The notes: generated by a model not told the origin, from the letters alone. DNA of 64,000 bases from Metamycoplasma auris (GCF_003253435.1 NZ_QKUB01000002.1:1-64000), one strand, 5' to 3'. Shown: positions 30,639 through 43,112, counted from the stretch's first letter. Numbers and translations are program-made.

Positions 30639-33065
30639 CTACATTGAAAAATCATTGATTCCAATAAATGTCTGTTCTTCAATCTTTTGTGTTTTTCAAA
30701 ATTCTTTTTGAATTCTAATTTGTTTATTACTATATTTCTTTATTAAAAGTGCTTCTCAAATTCTTGGAATTATAAATAAATTTAGGTATCACATTATTAC
30801 AATTGAAAAACCAAGTGAGAATATAACACTAAATGATATGTTAACCAATAAAAATGGTGCAGTTATTAGAATTGCAATTCCTAGTAATAGATTGACATTT
30901 TGAACTAAAAATATATCAGTTATTCAAATACTAAAAATATCTTTAATTTGATCTCTAGTATAAATGTAATTTTTTGTATTAATATCTTTTTTAATTTCAG
31001 AATTAATTCTTGATGAATTTATTACACCATCACAAACATTAATAAATGTAACCAAAATTAAACCGTCATATATAAAATTATCAATCTTGCTTCTAATTAT
31101 TACTAAGAACGAAATTACTAATAAACTAGAAATTAAATTCTTTATTAAATATATAAATCCGTCTTGAACTGAGTATCTAAATGTTATGTATAACATTGCA
31201 ACTACATTTATAAGCACAATTAAAAGTGTTGTTCAACCAATCATATATCCAATATTAGTATCTCTAAATGAGAACATTATATTTTTTCCAAAGAATTCTT
31301 TAGTATTAAATCCTGCAAATAGTGATTTATCCTTAATTGCGAATGATGTAAACACAACAAATGCAGTAACAAAAATTAATATAATCGGAACAATAAAGAA
31401 TTTTGCTTTTAAAAATATATCTATCTTGCTACTTAAATTAGTCTTAATTTTTGCTTTATGTAACAATAATTTCTTTTTCTTTTCAAAGATATCACTTTGG
31501 ATTAGTGATCTTATAACCAATGTATATAGACCAGTTATAATAGCCAAAATTAATAATGATGCAATTCCAATTATTGCTCCAATTGTAGATGAATGATTAA
31601 CATTTAAATAAAATGCAATAATTGAACTAATCCCTAGCGTTGCAAGTAAATCTAAACTAGATAAAACTGATTTTTTGTTTGCTTTATTCATTGCTTTACT
31701 TGTGCTAGAACCATCAAAGATTTCTTTTTCAAAAATTTGTAATTTTTTAGTTACTAAAATAAATACTACAAATAGCATTGAAATAATTGTTATTGCAATT
31801 AATGAATTTATTACAACTCCAAAGGCTACAATTATTGAAAGTAGTACAAATAACAAGAAAGCCATAACTACAACTGAAATTGCACCTAATAATCGATACT
31901 TAATTCCTAAGAAAATCGACATTAAAGCAAAAATAATAACAATCACTAAAATATAAGAATCATATTGATATGTAGGTTTATTTACTTTATTTACGAATAA
32001 ACTATCATTTTCTGTTTTAGTACTGATATCAACTTTTTCTAATAAAAATGGAGTATATGAGAAATTTATTAGAGATGCTAATTGTCTATTTGAATAGCCA
32101 TTTGGACTGTTATTTATTAGATAAAAAATTGAATCTCTTTTTTTAGTTGAAATTAATGATATTGGAGATACTGCCGATATTAAATATTTCTGCGCATTAA
32201 TAGAATTTTTTAAAAATGGGGAACCTTTCTTAATTATTCTTCCATTTTCATCTCTTTTTTCATTTCCTCTTGGATCGTTTCCAACATATGCATAATTTAC
32301 AGGATTACCGTTAGCAGCTTCTCATCCTTTTTTATCATTTTTCATCGAATTTTTAATAAATTCATCTAAATTTAACCAAAAATAAACTTTATTTTCTGGG
32401 TCATCAAAGTTTAAATTTTGAGTTTGATTAGAACGTAAAAAATAAAAGAAGGCAAGTCTTGTAAATTGATCTCACGCATAATCGTTTAATTTAATTTTAA
32501 TTCGATCAGAATATCCTTCGTCAATTTTATCACTGGCGGGATTAGCATCCAGATCCATATTAAAATCACGAGAACCTTCCTTTATTAGTTCATCTAATCC
32601 ATGAAAATTTTCAAAATTATCTTGAAATCTCCCTTTATAAAAGAGTGGTTTTCCAGTATGGTCAGTAACTGTAAGGTAAGGTTTGTTAGTCAATAAATTA
32701 ATTAGTTCATCTCGTTTATCATCAGTTGTTGCAAGTAAACTTTTAACTTGAATTTTATCTGCAGATAGTAAGTTAACATCAAAATTTGAAGTTAATTGGT
32801 CTTCTTTTACTTGTAAATAATTTTTTATTATTTCAGCAACCTTATTTGGTGCTAGATCTCTTTTTGAACTTGTTTGAAAATTATCTTCTTTTATTCTTAG
32901 TTGAATATTTGAATGAATATTATTATTCACTACAGGGTTAGTAGCCTTTAATTTAGGAGTTAAAAAGAATATTGAACCAAATACAACTGATAGAATCATT
33001 CCAATAAGAATAAAAATTCCAAATAATCACTTCACTGCAGGACTTAACTTACTTTTCTTATTCAT
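30639..33065 (-). CDS. secDF: Fused protein-export membrane protein SecDF
   Basis: SecD and SecF joined in one 808-aa chain. They use the proton gradient to help export through SecYEG. The N-terminal span (about 13-35) is followed by a long extracytoplasmic domain. Two blocks of membrane spans follow, the second after a hydrophilic linker (IFEKKKKLLLHKAKIK). Four or more TGA codons are Trp. Sequence is diverged, with the periplasmic loop longer than usual. Assignment rests on length, topology and the paired span blocks. Confidence 0.82.
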
Positions 33066-33139
33066 GGATACAATTATATAATAATTGTTATTTTTTTGTA
33101 GTATATTAAAAACTTTGCTTGATTAATATAAATCAATAT

Positions 33140-34087
33140 TTATTTTTTTATTTGCTCTATATATTCAATACCTTCTTTTGTGATTCTTCTTCCTCTCACT
33201 GTTTTTTCAATGAATTTTTTTAACAATAGCAATGGTTCTAAGTCGTTAACTATAGTTATCTTATCATCTTTTAAGATTGAGCTTAAAGTATCTAATGAAG
33301 CACTTTTATTTTTGAAAACATTCTTTAATACCAATAAATACTCAATATGAAAAACACTTAATCCTCCAGGATATACATCCAAATAATTGAATGCATCTCT
33401 AACGATATTGTAATCAACTACTTTTTTATTATTATAGATTGCAAAATCATTCACACGTTTTAAAAGATTATTAGCAATTCTTGGCGTTGACCTTGAATTA
33501 AGTGCTATTTCATCAACGGCATCTTCTTGGATTTCGATTTCATTTCTTTTTGCAGAATTACGAATTATTTTCTTAATTTCTTTAATTGAATAAGGCAATA
33601 ATTTACCAATATATCCAAACCTATCCTTCAAAGGATTTGATATTAAATTAAATCTTGTTGTTGCTCCGATTAAAGAAAATTTCTTTAAATTTAGACGCAT
33701 AATTTTCATATCACCTTCAACACCAATCGGAAGGTCAATTACATAGTCTTCAATTGCTGAATAAAGTAATTCTTCTATGCTTTTATTAATTCCATGAATT
33801 TCATCAATAAAAATAATGTCATTTTCATTAAGTGATGAAAATAGAGTTAATATATCACTCTTTTTTTGAATAAGAGGTCCTTGAATATAAACAATGTTAG
33901 CATTAGTTTCATTCGCTATGATTTGTGCCAAGGTTGTCTTTCCTAAACCCGGTGGACCATAGAACAATAAATGATCAATTGGTCTTGCTTGCTTTTTAGC
34001 TGCATTAATCATAACCTTTAATGTTGAAATAATTTTATCTTGACCAACAAAATCATCAAAACTATTAACTCTGAATTCTTGTTTCAT
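33140..34087 (-). CDS. ruvB: Holliday junction branch migration ATPase RuvB
   Basis: RuvB is the hexameric motor that drives branch migration with RuvA. The 315-aa protein has Walker A GPPGLGKTT, Walker B IIFIDEIHG, sensor GATTR and the C-terminal winged helix with VRGRRITKEG. Its ATG lies inside the ruvA 3' end, overlapping by 23 nt. Confidence 0.96.
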   Translation of the reverse strand: MKQEFRVNSFDDFVGQDKIISTLKVMINAAKKQARPIDHLLFYGPPGLGKTTLAQIIANETNANIVYIQGPLIQKKSDILTLFSSLNENDIIFIDEIHGINKSIEELLYSAIEDYVIDLPIGVEGDMKIMRLNLKKFSLIGATTRFNLISNPLKDRFGYIGKLLPYSIKEIKKIIRNSAKRNEIEIQEDAVDEIALNSRSTPRIANNLLKRVNDFAIYNNKKVVDYNIVRDAFNYLDVYPGGLSVFHIEYLLVLKNVFKNKSASLDTLSSILKDDKITIVNDLEPLLLLKKFIEKTVRGRRITKEGIEYIEQIKK

Positions 34088-34682
34088 TTTGTTTTTTACT
34101 TATTATTTGAATTGCGTTTTCTACAGATTCCTCAATATTGTTTGTTAATTCCATATTATCAAGCGCAAGTTTGATTTGAGATGGTTTAAATCCCAACATT
34201 CTCATTGTATCTTCAAATTCTTTCAAAATTTGATTTGTTTTTACTGTCTTATTAAATTTTTCTAAATCTTCATTATTGATTTTTGAGATGAATTTAGCAT
34301 ACTTATCTTTAAAATTAAATAAAATTGCATTAGCAATTTTTGATGATACATAAGGAATCTTAGTTAATTCTTCCTTATTCGATGTCGCAATGTAAGAAAT
34401 TATGTTCTCTCATCCTGCATTAAGAATTGAAATTGCTGTTTTTGGACCAATTCCCTGAAGTGTAATTAGATCTTCAAAAACAACCATCTCCTTAAAATTA
34501 TCAAACCCATATGTAACTTTATTGTATTCATTTATGATTTGCGAAATAAATACTTTTCTAACATCACCTACTTTGAATCTTTCAATTTGAGCCACATATA
34601 TAAGTTGACCTTCACCATTATGGTCAAAAATTATATAATTGGAACTTTGGTGAACTACTTTTCCATATAAATAAATTGTCAT
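34065..34682 (-). CDS. ruvA: Holliday junction DNA helicase RuvA
   Basis: RuvA binds the four-way junction. The 205-aa protein starts MTIYLYGKVVHQ (OB fold). It has tandem HhH motifs (LITLQGIGPKTAISIL and LTKIPYVSSKIANAIL) and a C-terminal RuvB-binding domain. The ATG at 34682 follows a strong GGAGGGA; an in-frame upstream start at 34733 is less likely. Confidence 0.94.
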
Positions 34683-34790
34683 TTTCCCTCCACAACTCAA
34701 AATATAGAACAAATAAGAATAAAAATTTAGCAACAGAGAAAAACTAGCGAAAATAGCAAGAAAACCTAAAAGTTGGTAAAATTTTTTATT

Positions 34791-35339
34791 ATGAAAAACA
34801 TCCTAGTAAACATTGAAATTCCTAAAAATTCAAACATTAAATATGAATATGATAGAAAGTCAGGAAAAATAAAAATTGATCGTATTTTAAGAGAAGGATT
34901 TAGATATCCAGCTAACTATGGTTATATCTCAGAAGCATTAGATTGAGATGGCGATGAATTAGATGTTCTAGTTTACTCACCTGAAGAATTTATGCCAGGA
35001 AGTGTTGTAGAAGTTAGAATAATTGGAGCAATGAAAATGATTGATTCTGGCGAAACTGATACAAAATTAATTGGTGTTCATGCTGATGATTACAGATTAG
35101 ATCATATTAAATCATTGGAAGATGTTGATAAAATGTGACTTCACTCAGTAAAAATATTCTTCCAAAACTATAAACATTTTAAAGGGGCTAACGTTACGAG
35201 TGTTACTGGATTTGAAAATATTGAATGAGCACAATCTGAATATAATGAATGTGTTCAATTAATGAATCAATATGGAACCCTAGATAAAGACGAATTCATT
35301 ACCAAAATGAAAGAATTACACCCTGAAAAATACATCTAA
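34791..35339 (+). CDS. ppa: Inorganic pyrophosphatase
   Basis: A family I soluble pyrophosphatase of 182 aa. It hydrolyses PPi released by nucleotide and aminoacyl-tRNA synthesis. Motifs are [23 protein letters not shown] and the metal-binding [14 protein letters not shown]. At least three Trp are TGA, so no long uninterrupted frame is seen under the standard code. No clear RBS precedes the ATG at 34791. Confidence 0.95.
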
Positions 35340-35342
35340 TTT

Positions 35343-35375
35343 AAAAATGTAGCTTACAAAAGTTACATTTTTTTA
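35343..35375 (+). terminator. Terminator downstream of ppa
   Basis: AAAAATGTA and TACATTTTT pair, with additional CTT/AAG pairing in the loop side, followed by a T-run. Confidence 0.75.
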
Positions 35376-35482
35376 ATACTTAAAATGTTTTTTTATATTT
35401 TATATAAAAGCTACCTTTATAGTCTCAGCCTTACTTAGATTTTTTATAAAAAAAATTAAAATAAAAATTGGAGGAACCTGAT

Positions 35483-35911
35483 TTGGCAAAGGAAAAATTT
35501 AAGAATTTACTAATTCTAAAACCAGTAATTAAAAGATTAATTAAAGAAGAAATAAAAGAATTGAAACTAAAGTTAAATAAAACAAAAGATAATAATTTAA
35601 ATGAAAGTATTTTAAATGAAAAACATAAAGAAAATAAAGTAAACGAAGAACTTGAAAAGGAATTCAAAAGAAAATTAACAAACTTTTCGAAAATAAAAGA
35701 AAACAAAATAAATTCAGCTTCAAGTTTTAAGAAGTTTATTGTTTCAACAATCAATAATCTATCAGAATTAGATCGATCCATATTCCTAACAATATTGTTT
35801 CGAAAGAATCTAAATAATGTAACATGAAAGACTTTTAATATATCAAAGTCAACGTTTTATCGAAGACTTAATTTCATAGAAAAAATTATTAATTGATGTT
35901 TATTTGAATAA
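35483..35911 (+). CDS. MG284/MPN403-like protein, copy A
   Basis: A 142-aa Lys/Asn-rich protein. Its C-terminal third (INNLSELDRSIFLTILF ... SKSTFYRRLNFIEKIIN) looks like a small helical or HTH unit. It is clearly related to the protein at 41690-42001, which has SLSEDYKKIF...SKNAYYRKLNYL. I place both in the MG284/MPN403 family. The start is TTG at 35483 after GGAGG at 35470-35474; an in-frame TTG at 35468 overlaps the RBS. TGA codes Trp twice. Function unknown; a sigma- or DNA-binding role is only a guess. Confidence 0.75.
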
Positions 35912-36040
35912 AGAATTATAAAACTTAGATGCAATTCTTTATATATATAAAAGAAATATTCCAGTTTCAGAAAGTTTAATTTAATAACAAATTTTGATGT
36001 ACTTTTTTATGCCTGATATTAGGGCAAATGAAAGGTATCT

Positions 36041-37162
36041 ATGTTATTAAATACAAATGAAATTGTTCATATTCAAAAAAAAGTTTATGAATATAAAGAA
36101 AAAATTAGCGCAAGACTAAAAAAATACATTCAATACGGTCGTTGAAATTCAAAAAAGGAATGAGATTTCGGATTAAAAGAAAATGAAAAAGTTGAGCTTA
36201 ACATCATTCGAGATATAAAAAATAATTCTTGAGTTATTGAGATGACTATGCCTAGTTTTAATTTTGACCATCCATCTCCACTTACTAGAACAATCGAATT
36301 AAATAAAAGGAAGTTAAAAATTGATGAAATAGAACAACTTCCAAACAAAATCAAAAAAATTAGACTAAGTAAATATCAGGATGACAATAGTCTAATTAAA
36401 CTTGAAGATCTAAAAGAATTTGGAGTTCATTTTGTAAAAGTTTGATCTCGAGAAACACATAATATGTTATCGTTTCAGATAGATTTTGAGATTGAAAAAA
36501 ATAAGTTAGATTTTGAGGAGTTAAATGTAAGAGAAAATAATTTGAAATTTGATTTTATTGAATCAATAAATTTTGTTATCACAAAAGATACAAGTACTGA
36601 ACACAATCCTTTTGAAAATAATACAGGCTTTGTAAATAACTTAGTCTATGATATTGATTTTTATGATATTAAACAAAATGACTTTTTTTATAAAGTTATG
36701 CAACAAAGAGTAGAACTTAAGAGTCAAAATCAATATTATTCTCCTGATAGAGAATTCGCATTTGATTTGTTTAGAAAAATTTATATTGATGAAGGAAATC
36801 AATCACTTAACTTAAATTTAAAAAAAGAAACTACAAGTATTAATAATTTTAAATATAAGATTGATTATTATATTGATAGAAACAATCAATGAGATAAAGA
36901 AAAAAAGAGTTTCTTTGAAACAAAAGATGGAGAATTTTTAGGTTACCATTTGCCAATACGTTTCAAAGGAGATTTTAAAATAAAATATCAATCATTATAC
37001 GATGTGATTGATTCATCCAAAACAATAAACTATATTGACAATTTTGCAAATAAGATTTTTGATGAAAAAGAAGGATTAATTAAGTTGTATACTGAAGTTA
37101 TAAAAATGTCTGAAGAAAACTTAAACAAAGATTTTGATAATTGAACAACAATTAAATTATAG
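36041..37162 (+). CDS. MHO_1580-like protein, copy A
   Basis: A 373-aa hydrophilic protein with no membrane span or signal peptide. It is likely beta-rich (repeated alternating patterns such as FVKVWSRETHNMLSFQID). Its C-terminal GYHLPIRFKGDFKIKYQS resembles GYQIPLNIGKNLKDFKLTYSQ in the 375-aa protein at 41985-43112. Both follow a MG284-like gene. I place it, tentatively, in the MHO_1580 family of mycoplasmas. GAAAGGT lies before the ATG. Function unknown. Confidence 0.75.
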
Positions 37163-37178
37163 ATAAATTGATTAATGA

Positions 37179-37937
37179 CTAGAATTTAGGGCCTTTAGGA
37201 ATTAATTTTCTTTTATGTTCGGTCTTAGTATTAAATTCCTTAATTTTATTTAGTATTTGCTTATCAATATTTGAATTTCCTTTAATATATTCTTCAAATT
37301 GAGCGTAACTGAATCCTAATTCATCCTCATCATACTGATTATCGAGTAAATTTGCACTTGGTTTTTTATTTAATATACACTCAGGAACATTTAAAATTTT
37401 TGCCATTTTATAGATATCACTTTTTAGCAAATTTGCAAACGGTAGTAAATCTACTCCGCCATCGCCTCATTTTGTAAAATATCCTAAATAATATTCATTA
37501 AAATTATCTGTACCTAAAACTAAAGAATTTGTTTGCTGTGCCTTTGTATAAAGCGCAGTCATAAAAAATCTTGATTTTGAATTCGCTTTTACTCAGTCAT
37601 TTTTTAAATCAAATTTCTTTGAAAATAAAGCAAATTCCTTTGTTAGATCAATCTTTTCAATTGAATAATTTAAAATTTTATTCAATTGTTTTATATCATT
37701 TTCATTTTCCTTATCTTCCTTAGTTTTCAAATAATAAAAATGAGCATTGTCTTTAAATAAATCAAAGCAAATAGCAGCTAATGTTGAACTGTCTATGCCT
37801 CCGGATATTCCAAGTGTTATTCCTATAGCATTTGATTTTTTTACATATTTAAGAATTCAGTTTTGAATACGCTTAATTAATTTTTTATATTCTTTTATTT
37901 CAAAGTTGTTCAAATTTAAATTAGGTCAGTTTAGCAT
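37179..37937 (-). CDS. nadE: NH3-dependent NAD synthetase
   Basis: NadE amidates nicotinic acid adenine dinucleotide to NAD+. The 252-aa protein has the PP-loop LGISGGIDSST, then [25 protein letters not shown] and the C-terminal DELGFSYAQFEEYI. It lacks the glutaminase domain. TGA-Trp codons include those in LNWPN and TKWGDG. It lies convergent with the gene at 36041-37162 (16 nt apart). Confidence 0.95.
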
Positions 37938-38127
37938 AATTAATAATTTTAAACTTAATATCTTGATAAAAGGAATTTTTATTTTGTTTTAATTTAGGAT
38001 TTAATTAATTTATAATTCTTTTATATTAAAAAATACAATCAATTAAATTAGAGAACTTAATTGATAAATATAAAGTAAATTACTTAATGTCACTAAAGAA
38101 AATATTTCAATAAAATAGGAGATAATG

Positions 38128-38685
38128 ATGATTAATGTTAATGATTTAAAACCAGGAGTTACTTTTAAATTAGATAATGATATTTTTGTTGTTTTGGAAG
38201 CTCAACACTCAAAACAAGGTAGAGGCCAAGCAAACGTAAAAGTTAAAGCTAAAGACTTACGTTCGGGTTCAACAACAATAAAATCATTTACAGGTGGAGA
38301 AAAAGTTGAAAAAGCTCTTATAGATAAAGTATCAATGGATTATTTATATAATGCAGGAGATACTATTGTTCTAATGGATCAAGAAACCTTTGAGCAAATT
38401 GAAATTCCTGTCACAGATGTAAAGTGAGAATTAAACTTCCTAAAAGAAGGGATGAGAGTTATTGTTAGAAAATATGAATCTGAAGTTTTAGATATTGAAC
38501 TACCTGCCAATGTTGAACTAGAAGTTATTGAGGCTCCAGAAGCAGTTAAGGGCAATACAGCTCAAGCGGCTTTAAAGAAGGTTACACTTGAAACTAATCT
38601 TGTAATTGAAACTCCTTTATTTATTAAAGAAGGTGAAAAAGTTTTAGTTTCAACAGAAACTGGAAAATATGTAGGAAGAGCATAA
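38128..38685 (+). CDS. efp: Translation elongation factor P
   Basis: EF-P relieves ribosome stalling at proline runs. The 185-aa protein starts MINVNDLKPGVTFKLDND. It has the conserved domain I loop around HSKQGRGQAN (site of modification in many species) and the C-terminal ALKKVTLETNLVIETPLFIKEG. An ATG three bases upstream (38125) is also possible, but 38128 gives better spacing from AGGAG at 38117-38121. One TGA-Trp joins two open segments. Confidence 0.95.
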
Positions 38686-38686
38686 T

Positions 38687-38983
38687 ATGAATGATTTTAT
38701 TTCAGTAAATACTAAACTTAATTTTGATTTTAAAGTCGATGTTGACACGATTAAACAAACAATAGATGACTTTTTTAGCAAACAACCTTCAATTATTTTG
38801 ACTAAAGAACCTGAATTAATCGTCAATAAAGGTAATCTAGATTTAATTATTTATTGTACTTTAAAAGAAAATGCAAGCATTTCTTTTGAAACTAACAAAA
38901 TGATTTTTCTATTAGAACAAAGAATATACTCATTAATTAATACCAAACCAAACAATATTAAAATAATTTTCGAAAGCATTTAA
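38687..38983 (+). CDS. Small Asp23/MMB_0454-like protein
   Basis: A 98-aa soluble protein directly after efp (1 nt gap). Alternating strand patterns and the segment LEQRIYSLINTKPNNIKIIFESI recall the Asp23/Gls24-type small proteins and the mycoplasma family named MMB_0454. The assignment is weak. It is followed by the transketolase-like gene after 1 nt, so efp, this gene and the next form one operon. Function unknown. Confidence 0.7.
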   Translation: MNDFISVNTKLNFDFKVDVDTIKQTIDDFFSKQPSIILTKEPELIVNKGNLDLIIYCTLKENASISFETNKMIFLLEQRIYSLINTKPNNIKIIFESI

Positions 38984-38984
38984 A

Positions 38985-40832
38985 ATGTTTAAAAACCGTC
39001 AAATTAATAATCTTGCAATTGACAATATAAAGATTAATTCATTGGCTCAAATAGCTAATACAAGAACAGCAAATATTGCAATTAACATAAGCGCAGCAAA
39101 AATATTTCATTCCCTTTTTGCATTTCATTATAAATTTGATTTACAAAATCCAAACTGAATATCAAGAGATAGATTTATTTTAAGTGATGCTGATGCAATC
39201 CCTACATATTACTCAACGCTATATATTTTGGGATTATTAAAAAAGACTGACATTGAAAATATAGGAAAATCTAATTCACAGTTTCAAAATTACATTGAAA
39301 AAAATAATAATTTAGGAATTGAAGTATCTTCAACTAAAGCAGGTTATGGAATCGCAAAAGCAGTCGGTATTGCTCTATCGGAGGCTCATTTATCTAAGGA
39401 ATTCAAAGAAATTTCTCATTATACATATGTTTTTGTATCAAATAAAGACCTTGATACAGGCATTGCCCACGAAGCGCTTAGATATGCAGGTTCAATCAAT
39501 CTAAATAAACTAATTATTCTTTATGATTCAAATTCGTTTCTAGGTAATGGAACAAACAAAAAGAACTTAGTTAATAGTAAAAAAATGTATCAATCTTATG
39601 GTTTCAAATACCTAAAAATTAATGATGCATCATATAAATCAATAACAAAAGCAATCTTAAAAGCAAAAAGATCATCAAAACCTACAATAATCGAAATAAA
39701 AACTTCATTGCAAGAAATGGGAATTAATAATTTTCAAAGTTTTCAATCTCAAAACTATAGTTTAACATTTGAACAAATTGATGATATTAGAGATAATACA
39801 CATTTCAAAAAAAGCGATCCTTTTGATACATATATTGACGTCATTAACGAATATAAGAAAGTTTATGAAAAAAATAATCTTATTTTTAAAAAATGAACAC
39901 AAACAAATAAATTAATTAATTATTTAACCGAAGAAATTAAGGAAAATGTCAATGACAATTATTTGAAGGATCGTAATGACCTATCATCTAAATTAATTAC
40001 AGTAATTGATAATATTCTTGATAAGTATAAGAATACAATTGTTCTATCTTCATCATTAGATTTATTGAAGAAAATGAAAAACTCAAACGGTGTATTTGAT
40101 TACAATAATACAATTGGACGAAGTTTATTTCTTGATACAAAAAAGATGTCAATGGGACTGATTGCAAATGGTATTAGTTTACATTCGAACCTAATTCCAA
40201 TTACATTTGATAATCTATCAGATGCAGATTTATTTATTCCAAGCATACGTCAAGCAATTACATACAATAAAAAAATTCTATATATCTTTAATAATAATCT
40301 AAACTCAATTCAAAACTCTAATATCAAATATCAAGAAGAAGAACAAATGGCACTTTTAAATCAAATTGAAGGCCTAAAAATTCTATATCCTGCTGATATT
40401 ACTGAACTAAAGGGCGCACTTGAGTATTTCTTTAACAAAAATAAAGGACCGGTTGTTATTGTTTCCAAATTAGATAGTAATTGAAGTTGTGAAGAAACAT
40501 CGAAATATAATTTCATTGGTGGTGCATATTTCCTTTTAAATAATCATTCAGAATTCACTCTATTAGCAAAAGGTAATGATTTATATTTAGCACATAAGAT
40601 TGCTACAAAGCATAATTTCAATCTGATTTCAATATCTAATGAAGATAACATTGATAAATTAGAATATGATAGAAACAAAGCAATTACCTTTACTAAAGAT
40701 ACGAAGCATTATTATCGTAAATATGCAAAATATAATCTAAATATCAATAATTCCAATGACAAATTAAGATCAGATTTTAATTATATTGAAAAAGCAATTA
40801 AAGCAATATTTAAAAAATCAAGTCAAAATTAG
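38985..40832 (+). CDS. Degenerate transketolase homologue
   Basis: A 615-aa protein that aligns through its length with transketolase, e.g. NWISRDRFILSDADA, LGIEVSSTKAGYGIAKAVGIALSE and DTGIAHEALRYAGSINLNKLIILYDSN. Cofactor and catalytic motifs are broken: the GDGxxxEG motif reads VSNKDLDTGIAHE, and the GVREH glutamate motif is replaced by IGRSLFLDTKKMSMGL. Family histidines in the SGHPG and HTPG motifs are absent. Loss of thiamine-diphosphate chemistry is inferred. It is in an operon with efp. Its TAG overlaps the stop of the convergent rluB-like gene. Confidence 0.82.
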
Positions 40833-40847
40833 AGACTTGATTTTTTT
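40812..40847. terminator. Bidirectional terminator between convergent genes
   Basis: AAAAAATCAAGTC and GACTTGATTTTTT form a 13-bp stem around the overlapping stop codons of the transketolase-like gene (plus) and the pseudouridine synthase (minus), with T-runs in both directions. Confidence 0.85.
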
Positions 40848-41545
40848 ATATCTTCTTTAAATCTTTTAATTTCATCTTCTTTTAAATGACGAAATTCGCC
40901 TATCTTTAAATTAGAATCATCCAAAAAACCATAACGTTTTCGATGTAATTGAGTTACAAAATTATTAACTAACAAAAATAAATTTTTAATATGATGATTT
41001 CTACCTTCATTTAATGTTATTGAGTAAGTTTTATCTTTTATTTTCTTAACAACTTGTCTTGAGAATTTACCATTTAACCTTACAAAGTTTGAATTAAGAT
41101 ATTTCAGTTCTTTTTCGCTTAGTTCTTTTTCTAGGGTTGCAATATATTCTCTTTCCATTTGAAATGAAGGGTGCGCTAAATTATTAGCAAATTCACCATC
41201 ATTTGTAACAATAATAACACCTGTTGTATTGAAATCAAGTCTCCCAATTGAATAACAAAATGAATCAATTTTCATTCATTCGTATATTGTTTGGCGTTTT
41301 TGTGGATCTTTGATTGTACAAATAGTATTTCTTGGCTTATTTAGAAGAATATATAGTTTTTTTGGTGTCTTATTAATTACTTTATTATCAATTTTTATTT
41401 CATCATTTTCATTTACTCTTTGACCAATAATTGCAATCTGTCCATTTACTTTAACCCTTTTATTTATAATCAATTCTTCAGCTTCTCTTCTTGAACAGTA
41501 TCCCAAACTTGAAATCTTTTTTTGTAATTTTGGATTATCTAACAT
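40829..41545 (-). CDS. 23S/16S rRNA pseudouridine synthase (RluB/RsuA family)
   Basis: A 238-aa pseudouridine synthase with an N-terminal S4 RNA-binding domain (LQKKISSLGYCSRREAEELI). The catalytic domain has active-site Asp in SIGRLDFNTTGVIIVTNDG and the downstream EGRNHHIKNLF. A TGA-Trp joins the two open segments at about 41276. Whether it modifies 23S (RluB) or 16S (RsuA) RNA cannot be told from sequence alone. Confidence 0.92.
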
Positions 41546-41689
41546 GTTTTTCCTTACTTATTATTAATTAATATGCCTTCTTGTTTTAGCACTAAGAAAA
41601 ATAATATTTATATTATAAATAGTTTTATTCAAAGTTTCATTTTATTAATTTAGAGTCATTTTTCTTTTAAAGTTAAGGTGGAGTTAAAA

Positions 41690-42001
41690 ATGTTAGAAAG
41701 CAAAATTGAAAGTATAAAAAATATGAGTCTACAAAGAAAAAGAGCATTCATTGCAGACTTTTGTTTAAACCAAAAATTAAAGAAATATAGAAATGATATA
41801 AATTCACATCTTAAGAACATCTCACTACTTGATTTCTTCATCAATTCCTTAAGTGAAGACTATAAGAAAATATTCATTGAAAATTTTATTAAAAAAGAAA
41901 GTAATCCTTATTGATACCTAGATAATTGATCTAAAAATGCCTACTATAGAAAATTAAATTATCTAGTTAACTTATTTATTGAATATGTTTATTGCGCATA
42001 A
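41690..42001 (+). CDS. MG284/MPN403-like protein, copy B
   Basis: A 103-aa protein related to the one at 35483-35911 but lacking its Lys-rich N-terminal extension. It has SLLDFFINSLSEDYKKIFIE followed by WSKNAYYRKLNYLVNLFIEY. TGA codes three Trp. AAGGTGGAG sits just before the ATG. It overlaps the next gene by 17 nt, heading a four-gene set that ends with the acyl carrier protein. Function unknown. Confidence 0.78.
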
Positions 42002-43112
42002 TCAAGCATATAGAAATATTGAAGAATCAAATAATGTCTGAACTGAGGAATTTATAATTAATGCAGAAGAGAGCAACTATTTAGATAATTGATCAAGTTT
42101 TAATGAATTAACAAAACTAAGAATTCGTCGGATTATTCAAAATGACAAATTTATTTTAGCATTTGAACACCATAATAACCTTGAAAAAATTAAGGATATA
42201 AAGATTGAAGCTACAGTAAATAATTCAAGAATCGAAATGATTCCGTCATATATTAATTCCAAAAGACAAATAGTTCTCAAATATAACAGTGACTTAGATA
42301 CAAAAAATAAACTTGAATTTAAAGATATTGCAAACCTTAATTTCGAGATCTATTACAACGATGGTTGAAGATGATATCAGACTAAAAGATATACATATTG
42401 AATTAAAAGAAATGAAAAATCTAAGAATATTCTAATTAATAAAAAAACAGATATTCAAATTCTTTCAGAAATAGAAGTAGTCTCGAGTCCAGATCGCCTA
42501 AGTAAAGAAAAAATTAATCATAAATTTAAAACAAAATATTTAAATCTTAATTTAAAACCTACTTTATTAAGAGTTGGGTATTTTAATACAAAGTTATATG
42601 ACCTAAACATCTCAAAAATAGGTAAAGAAGATAAATCACTGTATACCTTGGATGAATCAGATACATATAATCTAACTTTTGGTTCAGCTCAGATATTTAA
42701 TCCTTATAAAGAAAAATATGAAACAAAACTTAAATACAAATCATTTAATAATCTTGAAATAGACATTGATTCATATAGTTATTATGATAGATCAATTGAA
42801 AGTGTCATTGTAGGTCAACAACACCCACTTGCAAAAAATGGATTACTTATTCCGCTAAAACATACAGGAATCTTTGGTTATCAGATTCCTTTAAATATAG
42901 GAAAAAATCTAAAGGATTTTAAACTCACTTATTCGCAAAATTTTCCTAAAGCTTTTTTTAATCTTAATGATGGACTTATAAAGATGTCTTTGCAAATAAT
43001 AAAAGGATGACTAACTGATGAAAAATGACACAAAATCAAATATCAGGATTTTAACAAAATAATCAAGCACGCGGATTCTTTAGAATTTATTGAAAATATA
43101 GGGAAGGATTAA
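41985..43112 (+). CDS. MHO_1580-like protein, copy B
   Basis: A 375-aa soluble protein without signal peptide or membrane span, rich in Asn, Lys and Ile, split by several TGA-Trp codons. The C-terminal region (GIFGYQIPLNIGKNLKDFKL) resembles the protein at 36041-37162. Its ATG overlaps the upstream MG284-like gene, and its TAA shares an A with the next ATG (TAATG). Likely translationally coupled. Function unknown. Confidence 0.78.

Noticed and set aside
35431..35781. Minus-strand Phe/Ser-rich open frame
   Set aside because: Reverse complement of the Lys/Asn-rich gene at 35483-35911; composition artefact.
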